Source: Sabellastarte sp. h YS-2021 (taxonomy: Eukaryota > Annelida > Polychaeta > Sabellida > Sabellidae). From it: a stretch of 64,000 nt of DNA. Under the pieces are notes generated by a model. The model saw only the letters and a program-made list of their open reading frames with translations, ran no database searches and was not told the DNA's origin. Location: assembly GCA_964017235.1 (NCBI GenBank), contig OZ024931.1, positions 98,350,221 to 98,414,220 of the forward strand, in the 5' to 3' direction. This document shows positions 34,737 through 45,420 of this stretch, in pieces. How positions within the stretch are numbered: position 1 is the first letter of the stretch; the number at the start of each line of letters is the position of its first letter. Made by a program: the position numbers and the translations under genes.

Positions 34737-35150
34737 ACATTCATTCTAATCTATTACTTAAAAATTTAAGAAAAGTTGACATATCTTCCAGTCTCAGCTG
34801 TAATCCCTCCACCATACGGTTGGATTCAGCATTCAGTCCCACATGGTAAGCTATTGTAGAGCAATATAATTGAAAATTTTAATTACTTAAATGTAGCTTT
34901 TATAAGCTACAAGCTCAACATGTGGAACTGAGAAGAGTCCCAGCTGAGGGGTACGGTTAAAAAATTGCAATGAGAAAGTAGGAAGAGATCTCGTAGTGTA
35001 CCACGAGAGGACAACCTGAGGCTACGGCCAACTATAAATGTCTATTTTGCTTAGACATTGGCCGTGATGCCTGCGGCCATCTGAGAACAGCATTCAGTCC
35101 CACATGGTAAGCTTGTAGCTTATAAAAGCTACATTTAAGTAATTAAAATT

Positions 35151-35880
35151 TCAAATTTATCATCCTCGATACATAAGGTATCTTTTAAAAGTAACAGCAT
35201 GTCTCTGGCCCTTCTTTGGAGGAGAAGTAGAATGATGCAGAATGATGCCATAATTGTCAGTCAGCTGACATAAACATTTGCACGATCCATGCTAGGTGTC
35301 AGACATCATTTAAGCAAGACACATTTGTCAACATTAATTCCCCTTCCGGAAGATCCTACCCCAGTTGTAACAAGACTATTCCTGGGTTTTTATGTGCTCC
35401 AGAACTTTCTTAAAAATTATGTAGTAAATTGCAAGTCTTTAAACTGTACTTAAATTAGCAATTTTATTCCATTAATTCATCCTATCCAATGGACAATTGC
35501 TGAATAACTACCACTTGGTCAGCGGGTAAGTTACTAGGGACTTACTAGGAACTCATAAGTGATAAAATTCCTCTGGCATAGGTTGACTTGGAGTCAGGAA
35601 ACCTGTGGGCCTATTAGTCCAGTCAAATTAAGTCAACAGATGGCCTAACCTCAAAGAAATTGCAATATAAATACTAGAAATAGAATGCCCTGTTGATAGT
35701 AGCTGTGACATAAGAATAGAAACAGGATAGCATAGAAGAACACACATTATCATGTGCAATGTCCACCCCATGAACCTTCTGCAAAAATTGTACAGTAGTC
35801 TTACAAGACCCTGTTTCATTTGTAAAATATATCAATGATGCTTAAATATTTATTAGTATCCATGTAAATTATTTTAGCTT
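35151..35880. other. Gene-free stretch with a third DIRS-type end
   Basis: ttccattaattcatcctatccaatggacaattgctgaataactaccacttgg at about 35467-35518 resembles the DIRS-B terminal segment at 27850-27900 but is clearly different in sequence, so it may be the end of a third DIRS family. No gene is recognised in the rest. Confidence 0.4.
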
Positions 35881-36255
35881 CATGCCTTTTTGCATTGGTT
35901 GGGTCAAAAATTTTGACAAAATCGCTCTATCTTGCATGGTTAAGGAGATTTTAAGCAAATTTGTGTTTTCAATTTTTGGCAAAGTAGCTAAGTAGCTATT
36001 ACTCAGTCAGTTATACAGCTATTATCACTAAAACCAATCCCAAGCAAGCTATCGACCTAAGTAATCCTCATACTAAATTTGGTAAAGATATGTCAAATAT
36101 TTTTCCTTAAAATGACCGGAAACAAAAGAAGTACACAAAAGTAGCTAAGTAGCTATTACTCAGTTAGCTAAAGACCTATCTTTACCAAAACCAATCCCAT
36201 GCAAGCTATTAACCCAATAAACACCCATACCAAATTTGGTAAAGATAGGATAAAT
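35881..36255. repeat. Dispersed repeat with two ~157-bp units, split by the PLE
   Basis: aagtagctaagtagctattactcagt occurs at about 35984 and 36141. Each copy is followed by accaatccca-gcaagctat and accaaatttggtaaagata. The second unit stops at aaagataggataaat (36241-36255). The same 15 bases reappear at 45406-45420, followed by acttttccttcaaatga, which matches the continuation after the first unit (tttttccttaaaatga, about 36101). So this repeat is the pre-insertion site of the Penelope-like composite and continues at 45421-45515. Confidence 0.75.
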
Positions 36256-36309
36256 AAAAATAAGTGTGAAGTGTGATGAGTGTGAAGGGACATTTAATGG
36301 AACATTCTA

Positions 36310-38370
36310 TCAAATAAATTGATTAATGCCTATTGGATGTATAGCCCGAATATTCCACATCCACCATTTCTCTCTCATTTTTCTATGTTCAGATTTGGGA
36401 GTGTTATATTTCAGGGAACACCATTCCAGCCGAGAAAATTTCATGTCCCTTACTGAATGACCCTTCTCAGTAAAGTGTTTTGAGACTGGGGTAATTCTGG
36501 TTTCCTTAGGTTTTGAGACTGACAGTTTGTGTTCATAGATTGTATGTCTGAACACTTTTCCTGTTTCCCCACATAGTATTTTCCACATTTGCTACATGTG
36601 ATTAGGTATACAATGTCACTTAACTCACATGTGATGTGTTTGGGCACTTGGCTGACTTTAGTTTTATTATGTGAGGTTTTGCATTCTACTTCACTTATTT
36701 TATTAATAAGTGGGCAGTAAATGCATTTACCGAGTCTAGTGCACACTGGGGGTCTGATGACTTTGGTCTCTTTGTGAGTTGGTGGAAAGGCCGTTTCTGC
36801 CTTTGTCAATAGATTTCTAAGATTTGGTAATCTTTTGAAACCTACCAGGGATTTGCTATTGAATGATTGTGATCAGTCTTTACTTTATTCAATAATATTC
36901 CAGTTATCGTGAATAAACCGTTTTATATCTGGGTTGTTTGGGTTGAATGTAGTCACCATGACTGGTGTGTCGGTGCTAACTTTAGTTTTGACTTTAAGTA
37001 AGTCATCTTGAGTGAATGAGCTAGCTTTCAGCATGTGTTTTTGAGGGATTTAAATGGGTATCCTCTTTTAAGATAATATTCAATCATTTTAATCCCATGA
37101 TGAATAAAATCATCATTTTTGGTGCATATCCTACATATCCTTAGGAATTCCCCATAGGGCCCTTTTGTATGACAGGGCTTATGGTGAGCAGATGTGTAGT
37201 GCAAGTACAAATGAGTGTCTGTTGGTTTCTTATACAATGTGGTGTATAGTACTTGGTTGGTGTCAATCTTCACTGTTGTGTCCAGAAAATTGATTGAGTT
37301 TTTAGAAAACTCATGGGTGAACTTGATCTTGTCATGGATACTGTTCAAGTATGTGAGGAATTTTTAAAGTTCTTCATCGTGGTTCCAGATCATGAATATA
37401 TCATCAATAAATCTCAACCATAAGAGGGGTTTTATGTCCAAATTCTTGAGGGCATTAGTTTCAAATCTATCCATAAATAGATTCACATAATTGGGTGCAA
37501 GTGCTGTACCCATTGCTGTGCCCCCCACCTGTAGGTAGTGTTCTTCATTAAAGGTGAAATTCATACTGTGTAAGACCAGTTTTAGTAGGTGTAGGATATA
37601 AAGGGTAATTGGGTCCTTAGTCCTGTCTTTTCTTAGTTGGGCGGCTACTGCTAATATCCCTTCATGGTTTGGGATATTTGTGTAAAGGGTGCACACATCT
37701 AAAGTGACCAGAAGTGCTCCCTTTGGGATTTGACCCAACTCTTTTAATCTGCTGATAAAGTGTTGAGTGTCCCTAACATATGATTTTGTCTTGGGGACAT
37801 AGTCTTTGATATGTGCATCCACAAATTTGCTTATGTTGCATGTGGGGTGACCGATAGAACTACATATAGGCCTGCCTGGAATATTCTTTTTGTGAATTTG
37901 GGCAGTAAATAAAACCTGTTTTAAGTTCATTTACAACCACTGCTGACCCTTAACTGCCTTTTTTATGACAATGTTAGGATTATTTGCTAGTTCAGTAGAG
38001 TAGATCTCTTTATAGGGATCACTTGGTTCTGCTTTTTGTGTTACTTGTGCATTCTCATTCATGAAGTCTATTATGCTTTGTGGCATATCTACTTCCTCAT
38101 TATGTTCTGAATCATTGAAGAATTGCATAAGTTCAAGTGTCCTATGAAATTCTCTAAAGTCTTCCCAGATTCTAGATTTGTCAGGGTAGCCTGGTGTAGG
38201 GCAGAAGGTGAGTCCCTTTTCCAGGGCTCTGACTTGGTGTTCACTTAACTGAACATTCGATAGGTTAATCATATTTTCACCTATATAGCTCTCAAATTTG
38301 GTGTTCGAGGGTAAAATGCCTGATGTAGCATTAATTGAAGCCAGTTCAATTTCTTGCTTGGTAGCCATTT
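36310..38370 (-). pseudogene. PLE left arm: RT and GIY-YIG endonuclease
   Basis: The ORF start ATG (38369-38367) is the MATKQEIEL start also seen at 40903. Boxes in order: IHKKNIPGRPICSSI, LLVTLDVCTLYTNIPN (motif A), GGTAMGTALAPNYVNLFMD (motif B), WLRFIDDIFMIWNH (motif C) and INFLDTTVKI (motif D region). After a frameshift the GIY-YIG part has DIVYLITCSKCGKYYVG and the end WWMWNIRAIHPIGINQF. Compared with the right arm, two segments are deleted (near 38005 and 37935). The end at 36310 is about 55 bp from the insertion edge. The RT core is better preserved than in the right arm. Confidence 0.88.
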
Positions 38371-38522
38371 TTTTTTCAGAGGTCCTCAGTGGCCTAGTGG
38401 TTAGCAAGTTTGGCATCTAATCATAGGCTGTCACCTCTGTGGGTTCGAGTCCCACAAGTGGCAATTCTGAGGACCTGTCCCAATATGACCCTGGCTGTTG
38501 AACGGGACCTAAAACCCCAACT
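38371..38522 (+). mobile_element. tRNA-derived SINE with 13-bp target duplication
   Basis: The body has a pol III A box (tggcctagtgg, 38390-38400) and B box (gggttcgagtccc, about 38440-38453). The tail ccaatatgaccctggctgttgaac matches, inverted, gttcaacagccagggtcatattg at 48829-48852 in the larger SINE. It is flanked by ttggtagccattt at 38358-38370 and 38523-38535, a clean target duplication. The insertion point overlaps the ATG of the Penelope-like RT frame, so it came after that element. The 3' body is short, so it is a truncated family member. Confidence 0.85.
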
Positions 38523-38798
38523 TTGGTAGCCATTTAAAAATGTTGATACAAGAATAAGACCACATAAGTTCATAAGGTACTTTATTGAAGGTGCAATTGC
38601 ACTGCTTTGTGGAGGTTACAAGGTGAAGTGCAATGTGCAATGAAAAAATAATTAATTATGGCGAATTATTAAAGGATAGGAAAGGGTTAAATAGTTATTT
38701 TAACATTTTTTTCAGCTAGGTAACAGTATGTTTTCTAGCGATTGGAGTCATGAGCAATGTTATCTTTGATCTTAGTATCTTTGTATTTAGAGAACATA

Positions 38799-39293
38799 TC
38801 ATTTAACAACACTGCTAATTTTTCGCTTGCACTCTGTGATAATGTTAGACCATGCACTTTGAACATTATCACTTCTATTCTTGTTCACATTGAACCTAAA
38901 CTCTACTGTGGGTGGAAAAGTGTTCTTCAAGAGCTCACTGTGCATCTTGCTAATCTGGCTTGCTAGAGTAATTTTCTTCCTGTGGTTGGTTTTGAGCCTC
39001 AGGTAAATGGGTTTAGATTCTGGCGGGTAGTCACTCCTTTCTGGGACTGGCTCAGTAGAGGTGCCTGGTTGTTGATCATTCCTGGCTCTCTTTTGACCCT
39101 TCTTCCTTCGTGGCTTGGGAGGGTTAGTAGTCAAGATGTTGCTGGCTTGAACTAGCACATTGATAGTTTCATCAGATAGTCTTTCTGAAGGAAAGGGGGT
39201 GTCTGATCCTTGTGCCTCCAAGTTATCTGACTGTAGGTCAACCTTGGAGAAGGCAGTAAGCAGGGTGCTGTGACTCACACTTTCTGAGGCCAC
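38799..39293 (-). CDS. PLE upstream ORF, function unknown
   Basis: This 164-aa frame opens MASESVSHSTLLTAFSK and lies between the tandem unit junction (about 39315) and the RT frame, so it is the first ORF of a full unit. The middle is basic and Pro-rich (PPKPRRKKGQKRARNDQ). The end has ITLASQISKMHSELLKN and NRSDNVQSAWSNIITECKRK, which resembles the region that precedes the RT in many Penelope-like elements, so it may belong to the same polyprotein. The frame is lost after about 38800, with in-frame stops before the RT start. It is absent from the right arm, which is 5'-truncated. No domain is recognised with confidence. Confidence 0.6.
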   Translation of the reverse strand: MASESVSHSTLLTAFSKVDLQSDNLEAQGSDTPFPSERLSDETINVLVQASNILTTNPPKPRRKKGQKRARNDQQPGTSTEPVPERSDYPPESKPIYLRLKTNHRKKITLASQISKMHSELLKNTFPPTVEFRFNVNKNRSDNVQSAWSNIITECKRKISSVVK

Positions 39294-39314
39294 ACTCTTG
39301 TTGAATAACAGAAA

Positions 39315-40339
39315 AAATATATTTTTCAGAAATGTTGAAGTGTCACAGAATTAAGTCACTTTTGAATAACTTACAAATGTGTTATTTGCCTTATCCTGTC
39401 AGTGATATTTATTCACTACTGTATTTCGACAGTAAATATGATCTGTCCCATCAGAGGCTGGAGAGTGAATGTAACCTATCCCCTAAGGTACTTTTTATGA
39501 AGTGCAATTGCACCGGCAGATTGCACCGGTGTAGAGTGCACTTTTTTGCACTTTTTGGGGTGCAAAGTGTAAAGTGTGGTTCTGGCAATATTAAATAATT
39601 TTTTAATAAATAATTGGTAAGGGTAATTTTTAGAAAATATCTGAGGTTATATTTAGACTAAAATTATTCATGTGTTATGTATTTTAGTCAATTTTCTAAA
39701 AATATAGTCACTTCCGGTTACTAGGGTCTTTAATAAAGTGTCCCAGACATGAAGTGTGATAATCTTAGTGTTATTTACACTTTTTACAGATTTAATGTGT
39801 GGGGAAGACCAAGAAGTTCAACATGTCAGTTTCATCAGAACAAGATGTTGGTGATTTGCATCATATTCAGCACTAACCACGTGGGTGATGGTTGAAGAGC
39901 AAGTGATGAGTTTAAATGACATCTTGCATTTTATAGTACAAAGGTGGCTAGAGGTATCCAACAAGTGTAGTGGACTCATTTGATATATGAGAACCAATGG
40001 CTTCTTTTATAGCTCAGCAAGGTTTGTGCTAGCTCACATCTGGTTATCTATATATAATACACACAATAAAAATCATACCTTTGGTGTGTGGAAGATTTTT
40101 AATTATAGTAAAGTAGATTTTATAATGTATGGTGATATTATAATAAAAATCATAGTTAAATAGATGATGTGTATTTTTTATGCATAAATAAACAGTACAA
40201 TGAAATGTTGTTTTATTCACAAGTTAACGACTAATTTATTTATTATTATATAGTCTAAAATTATATGGAGAAATTCTTATATCAAGTCTATTTTAAAAAA
40301 TAATATAGAAGTCCATTTATGTGACTTTATATTTTATTT
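39315..40339 (-). repeat. PLE 3' UTR (pseudo-LTR), left arm
   Basis: This AT-rich segment is an inverted near-copy of 44431-45405. Landmarks are shared (tgcaccggtgtagagtgcac, catgttgaacttcttggtc, ttgctctaacc-type sequence), though the right arm lacks a short piece near 45020. In the left arm it joins directly to the upstream ORF of the next unit, which is the pseudo-LTR arrangement known from Penelope. The short ORFs on the other strand (39332-39598 and 45118-45384) are mirror images from DNA similarity and I do not count them as genes. Confidence 0.75.
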
Positions 40340-40890
40340 TTAAGAAAGATTAGAGGGCCCAGCTATTTTGAGCTGAGGGATCTTTAACTGTGCTCTCACT
40401 GTTTGTGGTACTATTAATGAAGGTCTGGTGGGCTTCCTAGCACACATTGAAATCAATTCCAGATTTTCCTCTGTAGTGTGGGGGAGTCTGGTCTGATTTC
40501 CTTTGGATGCACATGGTTGTGTTTTGAGCAGTCCTATCTGGCTAGTTGGCTCAGGGGGGGTGCTCAGGTTAGGCTTGGTCATCATTATTTCGCTCCCAAC
40601 TGTGTCAATGAATCTGTGTCAATGAATATCTGAAGCGCTTTTTGATAGGTACCTATTGCTAGCCCATCTTTAAAGGAAATAACCTCATCAGGTTCGAGGA
40701 CAATAAGTGGGTCTGTTTGTGTTGGCTTCTCGCATGTAGTGAGACAACTGGAGTCTGTGTTGGTGCAAACACTTCTTACTGGTTTTGTTGATAAGGATGG
40801 ATTCAAGGTGTTGGCCCACCAAACCTGTGACAAAATCAATGGATGTGTTTGAGTCACTAAGTGCTAAATCAGAGGCGAGTGTGGCTGTAT
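40340..40890 (-). pseudogene. PLE zinc-finger ORF, C-terminal part, left arm
   Basis: 40857-40585 carries NPSLSTKPVRSVCTNTDSSC and DPLIVLEPDEVISFKDGLA. 40585-40340 carries SQIGLLKTQPCASKGNQTRL and ends AQLKIPQLKIAGPSNLS. Both match the C-terminal half of the right-arm protein at 43637-44430. The N-terminal zinc fingers are missing because the arm ends at the head-to-head junction (about 40890). A frameshift near 40600 splits the two parts. Confidence 0.75.
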
Positions 40891-40902
40891 CAATATTTTA
40901 AA

Positions 40903-43275
40903 ATGGCTACCAAGCAAGAAATTGAACTGGCTTCAATTAATGCTACACCAGACATTTTACCCTCGAACACCAAATTTGAGAGCTACATAGGTGAAAATGT
41001 GATTAACCTATTGAGTATTCAGTTAAGTGAACACCAAGTCAGAGCCCTGGGAAAGGGACTCACCTTCTGCCCTACACCAGGCCACCCTGAGAAATTTAGA
41101 ATCTGGGAAGACTTTAAAGAATTTCATAGGATACTTGAACTTATGCAATTCTTCAATGAGTTAAAACATAATGAGGAAGTAGATATGCCACAAAGCATAA
41201 TAGACTTCATGAATGAGAATGCACAAGTAACACAAAAAGCAGAACCAACTGATCCCTATAAAGATCTCTACTCTAAATTTAAGAACAAATCAACATGGAA
41301 ACCGAACCCACCCAACAAAACTTTGGATGTGTTCAAAAGGTCATTCAAGATGAACCTACTAAAGGCTCAAATAGCCAACAACACAAAAGGTAACCTCACT
41401 AAACAAGAAAGACTAAGACTTACTGAACTAGCAAATAATCCTAACATTGTCATAAAAAAGACAGATAAGGGGTCAGCAGTGGTTGTAATGCAAACCACTG
41501 ACTACCTAAGAGAAGAATATAGGCAACTCAGTGATAGGGAATTCTACACCAAATTAAAAGAAGACCCAACAATTAATATCTCACAAAAGATATGTAATGT
41601 GCTCACCCAAATGAAGAATCTCAAATTAATCACAGAGAAAAACTTTGATTACCTGAACATAAATGAACCCAAAGCAGGTAGGTTTTATTTACTGCCCAAA
41701 ATTCACAAAAAGAATATTCCAGGCAGGCCTATATGTAGTTCTATCTGTCACCCAACATACAATATAAGCAAATTTGTGGATGCACATATCAAAGACTATG
41801 TCCCCAAAACAAAATCATATGTTAGGCACACTTTATCAGCAGATTAAGAGTTGGGTCAAATCCCAAAGGGAGCACTTCTGGTCACTTTAGATGTGCCTCC
41901 CTTTACACAAATATCCCAAACCATGAAGGGATATTAGCAGTATCCGCCCAACTAGGAAAAGACAGGACTAAGGACCCAATTACCCCTTATATCCTACAGC
42001 TACTGAAATTGGTCTTACACAGTATGAATTTCACCTTTAATGAAGAACACTACCAACAGGTGGGGGGCACATCAATGGGTACAGCACTTGCACCCAACTA
42101 TGTGAATCTATTTATGGATAGATTTGAAACTAATGCCCTCAAGAATTGGGACAAAAAAACTCTTATGGTTGAGATTTATTGATGATATATTCATGATCTG
42201 GAACCATCATTAAGAAGAACTTAAAAAATTCCTCACATACTTGAACAGTATCCATGACAAGATTAAGTTCACCCATGAGTTTTCTAAAAACTCAATCAAT
42301 TTTCTGGACACAACAGTGAAGATTGACACCAACCAAGTACTATACACCACATTGTATGAGAAACCAACAGACACTCATTTGTACTTGCACTGCACATCTG
42401 CTCACCATAAGCCCTGCCATACAAAAGGGCCCTATGGGCAATTCCTAAGGATACGTATGCACCAAAAATGATGATTTTATTCATCATGGGATTAAAATGA
42501 TTGAATATTATCTTAAAAGAGGATACCCATTTAAATCCCTCAAAAACACATGCTGAAAGCTAGCTCATTCACTCAAAATGACTTACTTAAAGTCAAAACT
42601 AAAGTTAGCACCGACACACCAGTCATGGTGACTACATTCAACCCAAACAACCCAGATATAAAAGGGTTTATTCACGATAACTGGAATATTATTGAATACA
42701 GTAAAGACTGTTCACAAACATTCAATAGCAAACCCCTGGTAGGTTTCAAAAGATTACCAAATCTTAGAAATCTATTGACAAAGGCAGAAATGGCCTTTCC
42801 ACCCACTCACAAAGAGACCAAAGTCATCAGACCCCCAATGTGCACTAGACTCGGTAAATGCACTTACTGCCCACTTATTAATAAAATAAGTGAAGTAGAA
42901 TGCAAAACCTCACATAATAAAACTAAAGTCACCCAAGTGCCCAAACACATCACATGTGAGTTAAGTGACATTGTATACCTAATCACATGTAGCAAATGTG
43001 GAAAATACTATGTGGGAGAAACAGGAAGAGCGTTCAGACATAGAATCTATGAACACAAACTGTCAGTCTCAAAACCTAAGGAAACCAGAATTACCCCAGT
43101 CTCAAAACACTTTACTGAGAAGGGTCATTCAGTAAGGGACATGAAATTTTCTCGGCTGGAATGGTGTTCCCTGAAATATAACACTCCCAAATCTGAACAT
43201 AGAAAAATGAGAGAGAAATGGTGGATGTGGAATATTGGGGCTATACATCCAATAGGCATTAATCAATTTATTTGA
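40903..43275 (+). pseudogene. PLE right arm: RT and GIY-YIG endonuclease
   Basis: I take the start at 40903 (MATKQEIELASINA) because the left arm begins alike; codons before it come from the inverted zinc-finger sequence. The first 315 residues are open and hold the long N-terminal region and FYLLPKIHKKNIPGRPICSS. Frameshifts and stops at 41845-42235 damage motif A, motif B (GGTSMGTALAPNYVNLF is still legible) and motif C. 42241-42471 and 42550-43275 restore long frames. The nuclease has SDIVYLITCSKCGKYYVGET, GRAFRHRIYEHK and an upstream Cys cluster (CTRLGKCTYC). GIY-YIG plus this RT type defines Penelope-like elements with endonuclease. Confidence 0.9.
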
Positions 43276-43636
43276 TAGAATGTTCCATTAAATGTCCCTT
43301 CACACTCAGGACATTTCCCTTATTTTCCTTGTCTGTGCATGAAACTTATCAAATAAACAGGGTAATAATTAATAAAAATCATCAATCATAAAAATGAAGT
43401 TATTTCCAGACCCATTCCATACAACCAACTAAACTATTGATTGATTGAGTGGAATGAGTTTTTACGCATTCTGTGACGTCATTACAATACCACTATGATG
43501 CAGTAGTCATTGTGAATAATATTATGACATCACAAACAATAGCAACCAGTTCACTTTTGCCATAGAGTTACTTGGAGAGTAAAACAAATCACAAGTTTAA
43601 TTCTTCACATTATTTTGTGTTAATAAACTGATCAAT

Positions 43637-44430
43637 ATGGATAAAACTAAATTCATTTGCGGCTTCTGCAACAAAGGATTTACTCACAATGCCTCCTTAA
43701 GGAGGCACAAACAAAACCTACATTTTAACACAAAACATAAATGCATATCATGTGCTAAAGTCTACAATAGGCTTGAAGACCTTCACAAGCATTCAAAAGA
43801 GTGCCTGAGAATTAAATTGGAAGATAAACCACAGGAAACTATTGACCTCACATCAGAGGTACCCAGCACTTCCACTGACACAGCCACACTCGCCTCTGAA
43901 TTAGCGCTTAGTGACTCAAACACATCCATTGATTCTGTCACAGGTTTGATGGGCCAACACCTTGAATCCATCCTTATCAACAAACCAGTAAGAAGTGTTT
44001 GCACCAACACAGACTCCAGTTGTCTCACTACATGCGAGAAGTCAACACAAAAGACCCACTTATTGTCCTCGAACCTGATGAGGTCATTTCCTTTAAAGAT
44101 GGGCTAACAATAGCTACCTATAATAGCCATAATAGCTATCAAAAAGCGCTTCAGATATTCATTGACACAGTTGGGAGCGAAATAATGATGACCAAGCCTA
44201 ACCTGAGCAGCCCCACTGAGCCAACTAGCCAGATAGGACTGCTCAAAATACAATCATGTGCATCCAAAGGAAATAAGACCAGACTCCCCCACACTACAGA
44301 GGAAAATCTGGAATTGATTTCAATGTGTGCTAGGAAGCCCACCAGACCTTCATTAATAGTACCACAAACAGTGAGAGCACAGTTGAAGATCCCTCAGCTC
44401 AAAATAGCTGGGCCCTCTAATCTTTCTTAA
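43637..44430 (+). pseudogene. PLE accessory C2H2 zinc-finger protein
   Basis: 43637-44107 opens MDKTKFICGFCNKGF and has two zinc-finger units: C-x2-C-x12-H-x4-H at residues 8-29 and C-x2-C-x12-H-x3-C just after. An acidic Ser/Thr-rich tail follows (ETIDLTSEVPSTSTDTA). A frameshift near 44040 moves to 43999-44430, with DPLIVLEPDEVISFKDGL and PQLKIAGPSNLS at the end, so the full protein would be about 260 aa. It lies 360 bp behind the nuclease on the same strand and is repeated in the left arm, so it is part of the element. A nucleic-acid-binding role is inferred from the fingers. Confidence 0.7.
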
Positions 44431-45405
44431 AAATAAAATATAAAGTCACATAAATGGACTTCTATATTATTTTTAAAAATAGACTTGATATAAGAATTTC
44501 TCCATATAATTTTAGACTATAATAATAAATAAATGAGTCGTTAACTTGTGAATAAAGCAACATTTCATTGTACTGTTTATTTATGCATAAAAAATACACA
44601 TCATCTATTTAACTATGATTTTTATTATAATATCACCATACATTATAAAATCTACTTTACTATAATTAAAAATCTTCCACGCCAAAGGTATGATTTTTAT
44701 TGTGTGTATTATATATAGATAACCAGATGTGCGCTAGCATAAATCTTGCTGAGCTATAAAAGAAGCCATTGGTTCTCATATATCAAATGAGTCCACTTGT
44801 TGGATACCTCTAGCCACCTTTGTACTATAAAATGCAAGATGTCATTTAAACTCATCACTTGCTCTTCAACCTTCACCCACGTGGTTAGTGCTGAATATGA
44901 TGCAAATCACCAACATCTTGTTCTGATGAAACTGACATGTTGAACTTCTTGGTCTTCACCACACATTAAATCTGTAAAAAGTGTAAATAACACTAAGATT
45001 ATCACACTTCATGTCTGGGATCACATTGATTAAATACATAACACATGAATAATTTTAGTCTAAATATAACCTCAGATATTTTCTAAAAATTACCCTTACC
45101 AATTATTTATTAAAAAATCATTTAATATTGCCAGAACCACACTTTACACTTTGCACCCCAAAAAGTGCAAAAAAGTGCACTCTACACTGGTGCAATCTAC
45201 CGGTGCAATTGTACTTCATAAAAAGTACCTTAGGGGATAGGTTACATTCACTTCCCAGCCTCTGATGAGACAGATCATATTTACTGTCGAAATACAGTAG
45301 TGAATAAATATCACTGACAGTATAAGGCAAATAACACATTTGTAAGTTATTCAAAAGTGACTTAATTCTGTGACACTTCAACACTTCTGAAAAATATTTT
45401 TTTTC
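44431..45405 (+). repeat. PLE 3' UTR, right arm, to the element end
   Basis: AT-rich non-coding end of the element, inverted copy of 39315-40339. It finishes at ctgaaaaatattttttttc directly before the target duplication, whereas in the left arm the same point (about 39315) continues into the next unit. At 44923-44945 it carries CTGATGA, a 3-bp stem and GAAC, a poor relative of a hammerhead core. Confidence 0.72.
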
Positions 45406-45420
45406 AAAGATAGGATAAAT

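Larger units (their letters stand above)
32230..35150 (+). mobile_element. DIRS-A3, right part (RT-RNase H, YR and terminus)
   Basis: Plus-strand DIRS-A sequence resumes at about 32232 (gggtagaaaatgtaaaatct), corresponding to about 15905 in DIRS-A1. It runs through RT, RNase H and the most complete DIRS-A recombinase to a terminal repeat (cattcagtcccacatggtaagct, about 34830-34855) inverted relative to 25590. Further terminal-type sequence extends to 35150, including a second leader-like segment (tgtaccacgagaggacaacc near 34998) that suggests a neighbouring or tandem end. Confidence 0.82.
36256..45405. mobile_element. Penelope-like retroelement composite, 9.15 kb
   Basis: A single insertion flanked by the 15-bp direct repeat aaagataggataaat (36241-36255 and 45406-45420). 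The left arm (36256 to about 40890) is on the minus strand and reads zinc-finger 3' part, UTR, upstream ORF, RT, GIY-YIG nuclease. The right arm (about 40893-45405) is on the plus strand and reads RT, GIY-YIG, zinc-finger ORF, UTR. So one arm spans a tandem unit junction near 39315 and the two arms meet head to head. Tandem plus inverted partial copies with a target duplication are typical of Penelope-like elements. Confidence 0.88.

Noticed and set aside
13295..35150. A methyltransferase ORF, which some DIRS elements carry
   Set aside because: No frame with the expected motifs was found in any of the DIRS copies.
38383..38480. Possible tRNA gene (A box, B box and a perfect T arm gtggg-ttcgagt-cccac)
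   Set aside because: The sequence after the T arm cannot pair with the expected acceptor strand, the D arm does not close, and the block has a SINE tail and a target duplication. It is a tRNA-derived SINE.
39332..39598. 88-aa ORF with a close match at 45118-45384
   Set aside because: Both lie antisense in the two inverted UTR copies of the Penelope-like element; similarity is explained by the DNA repeat.
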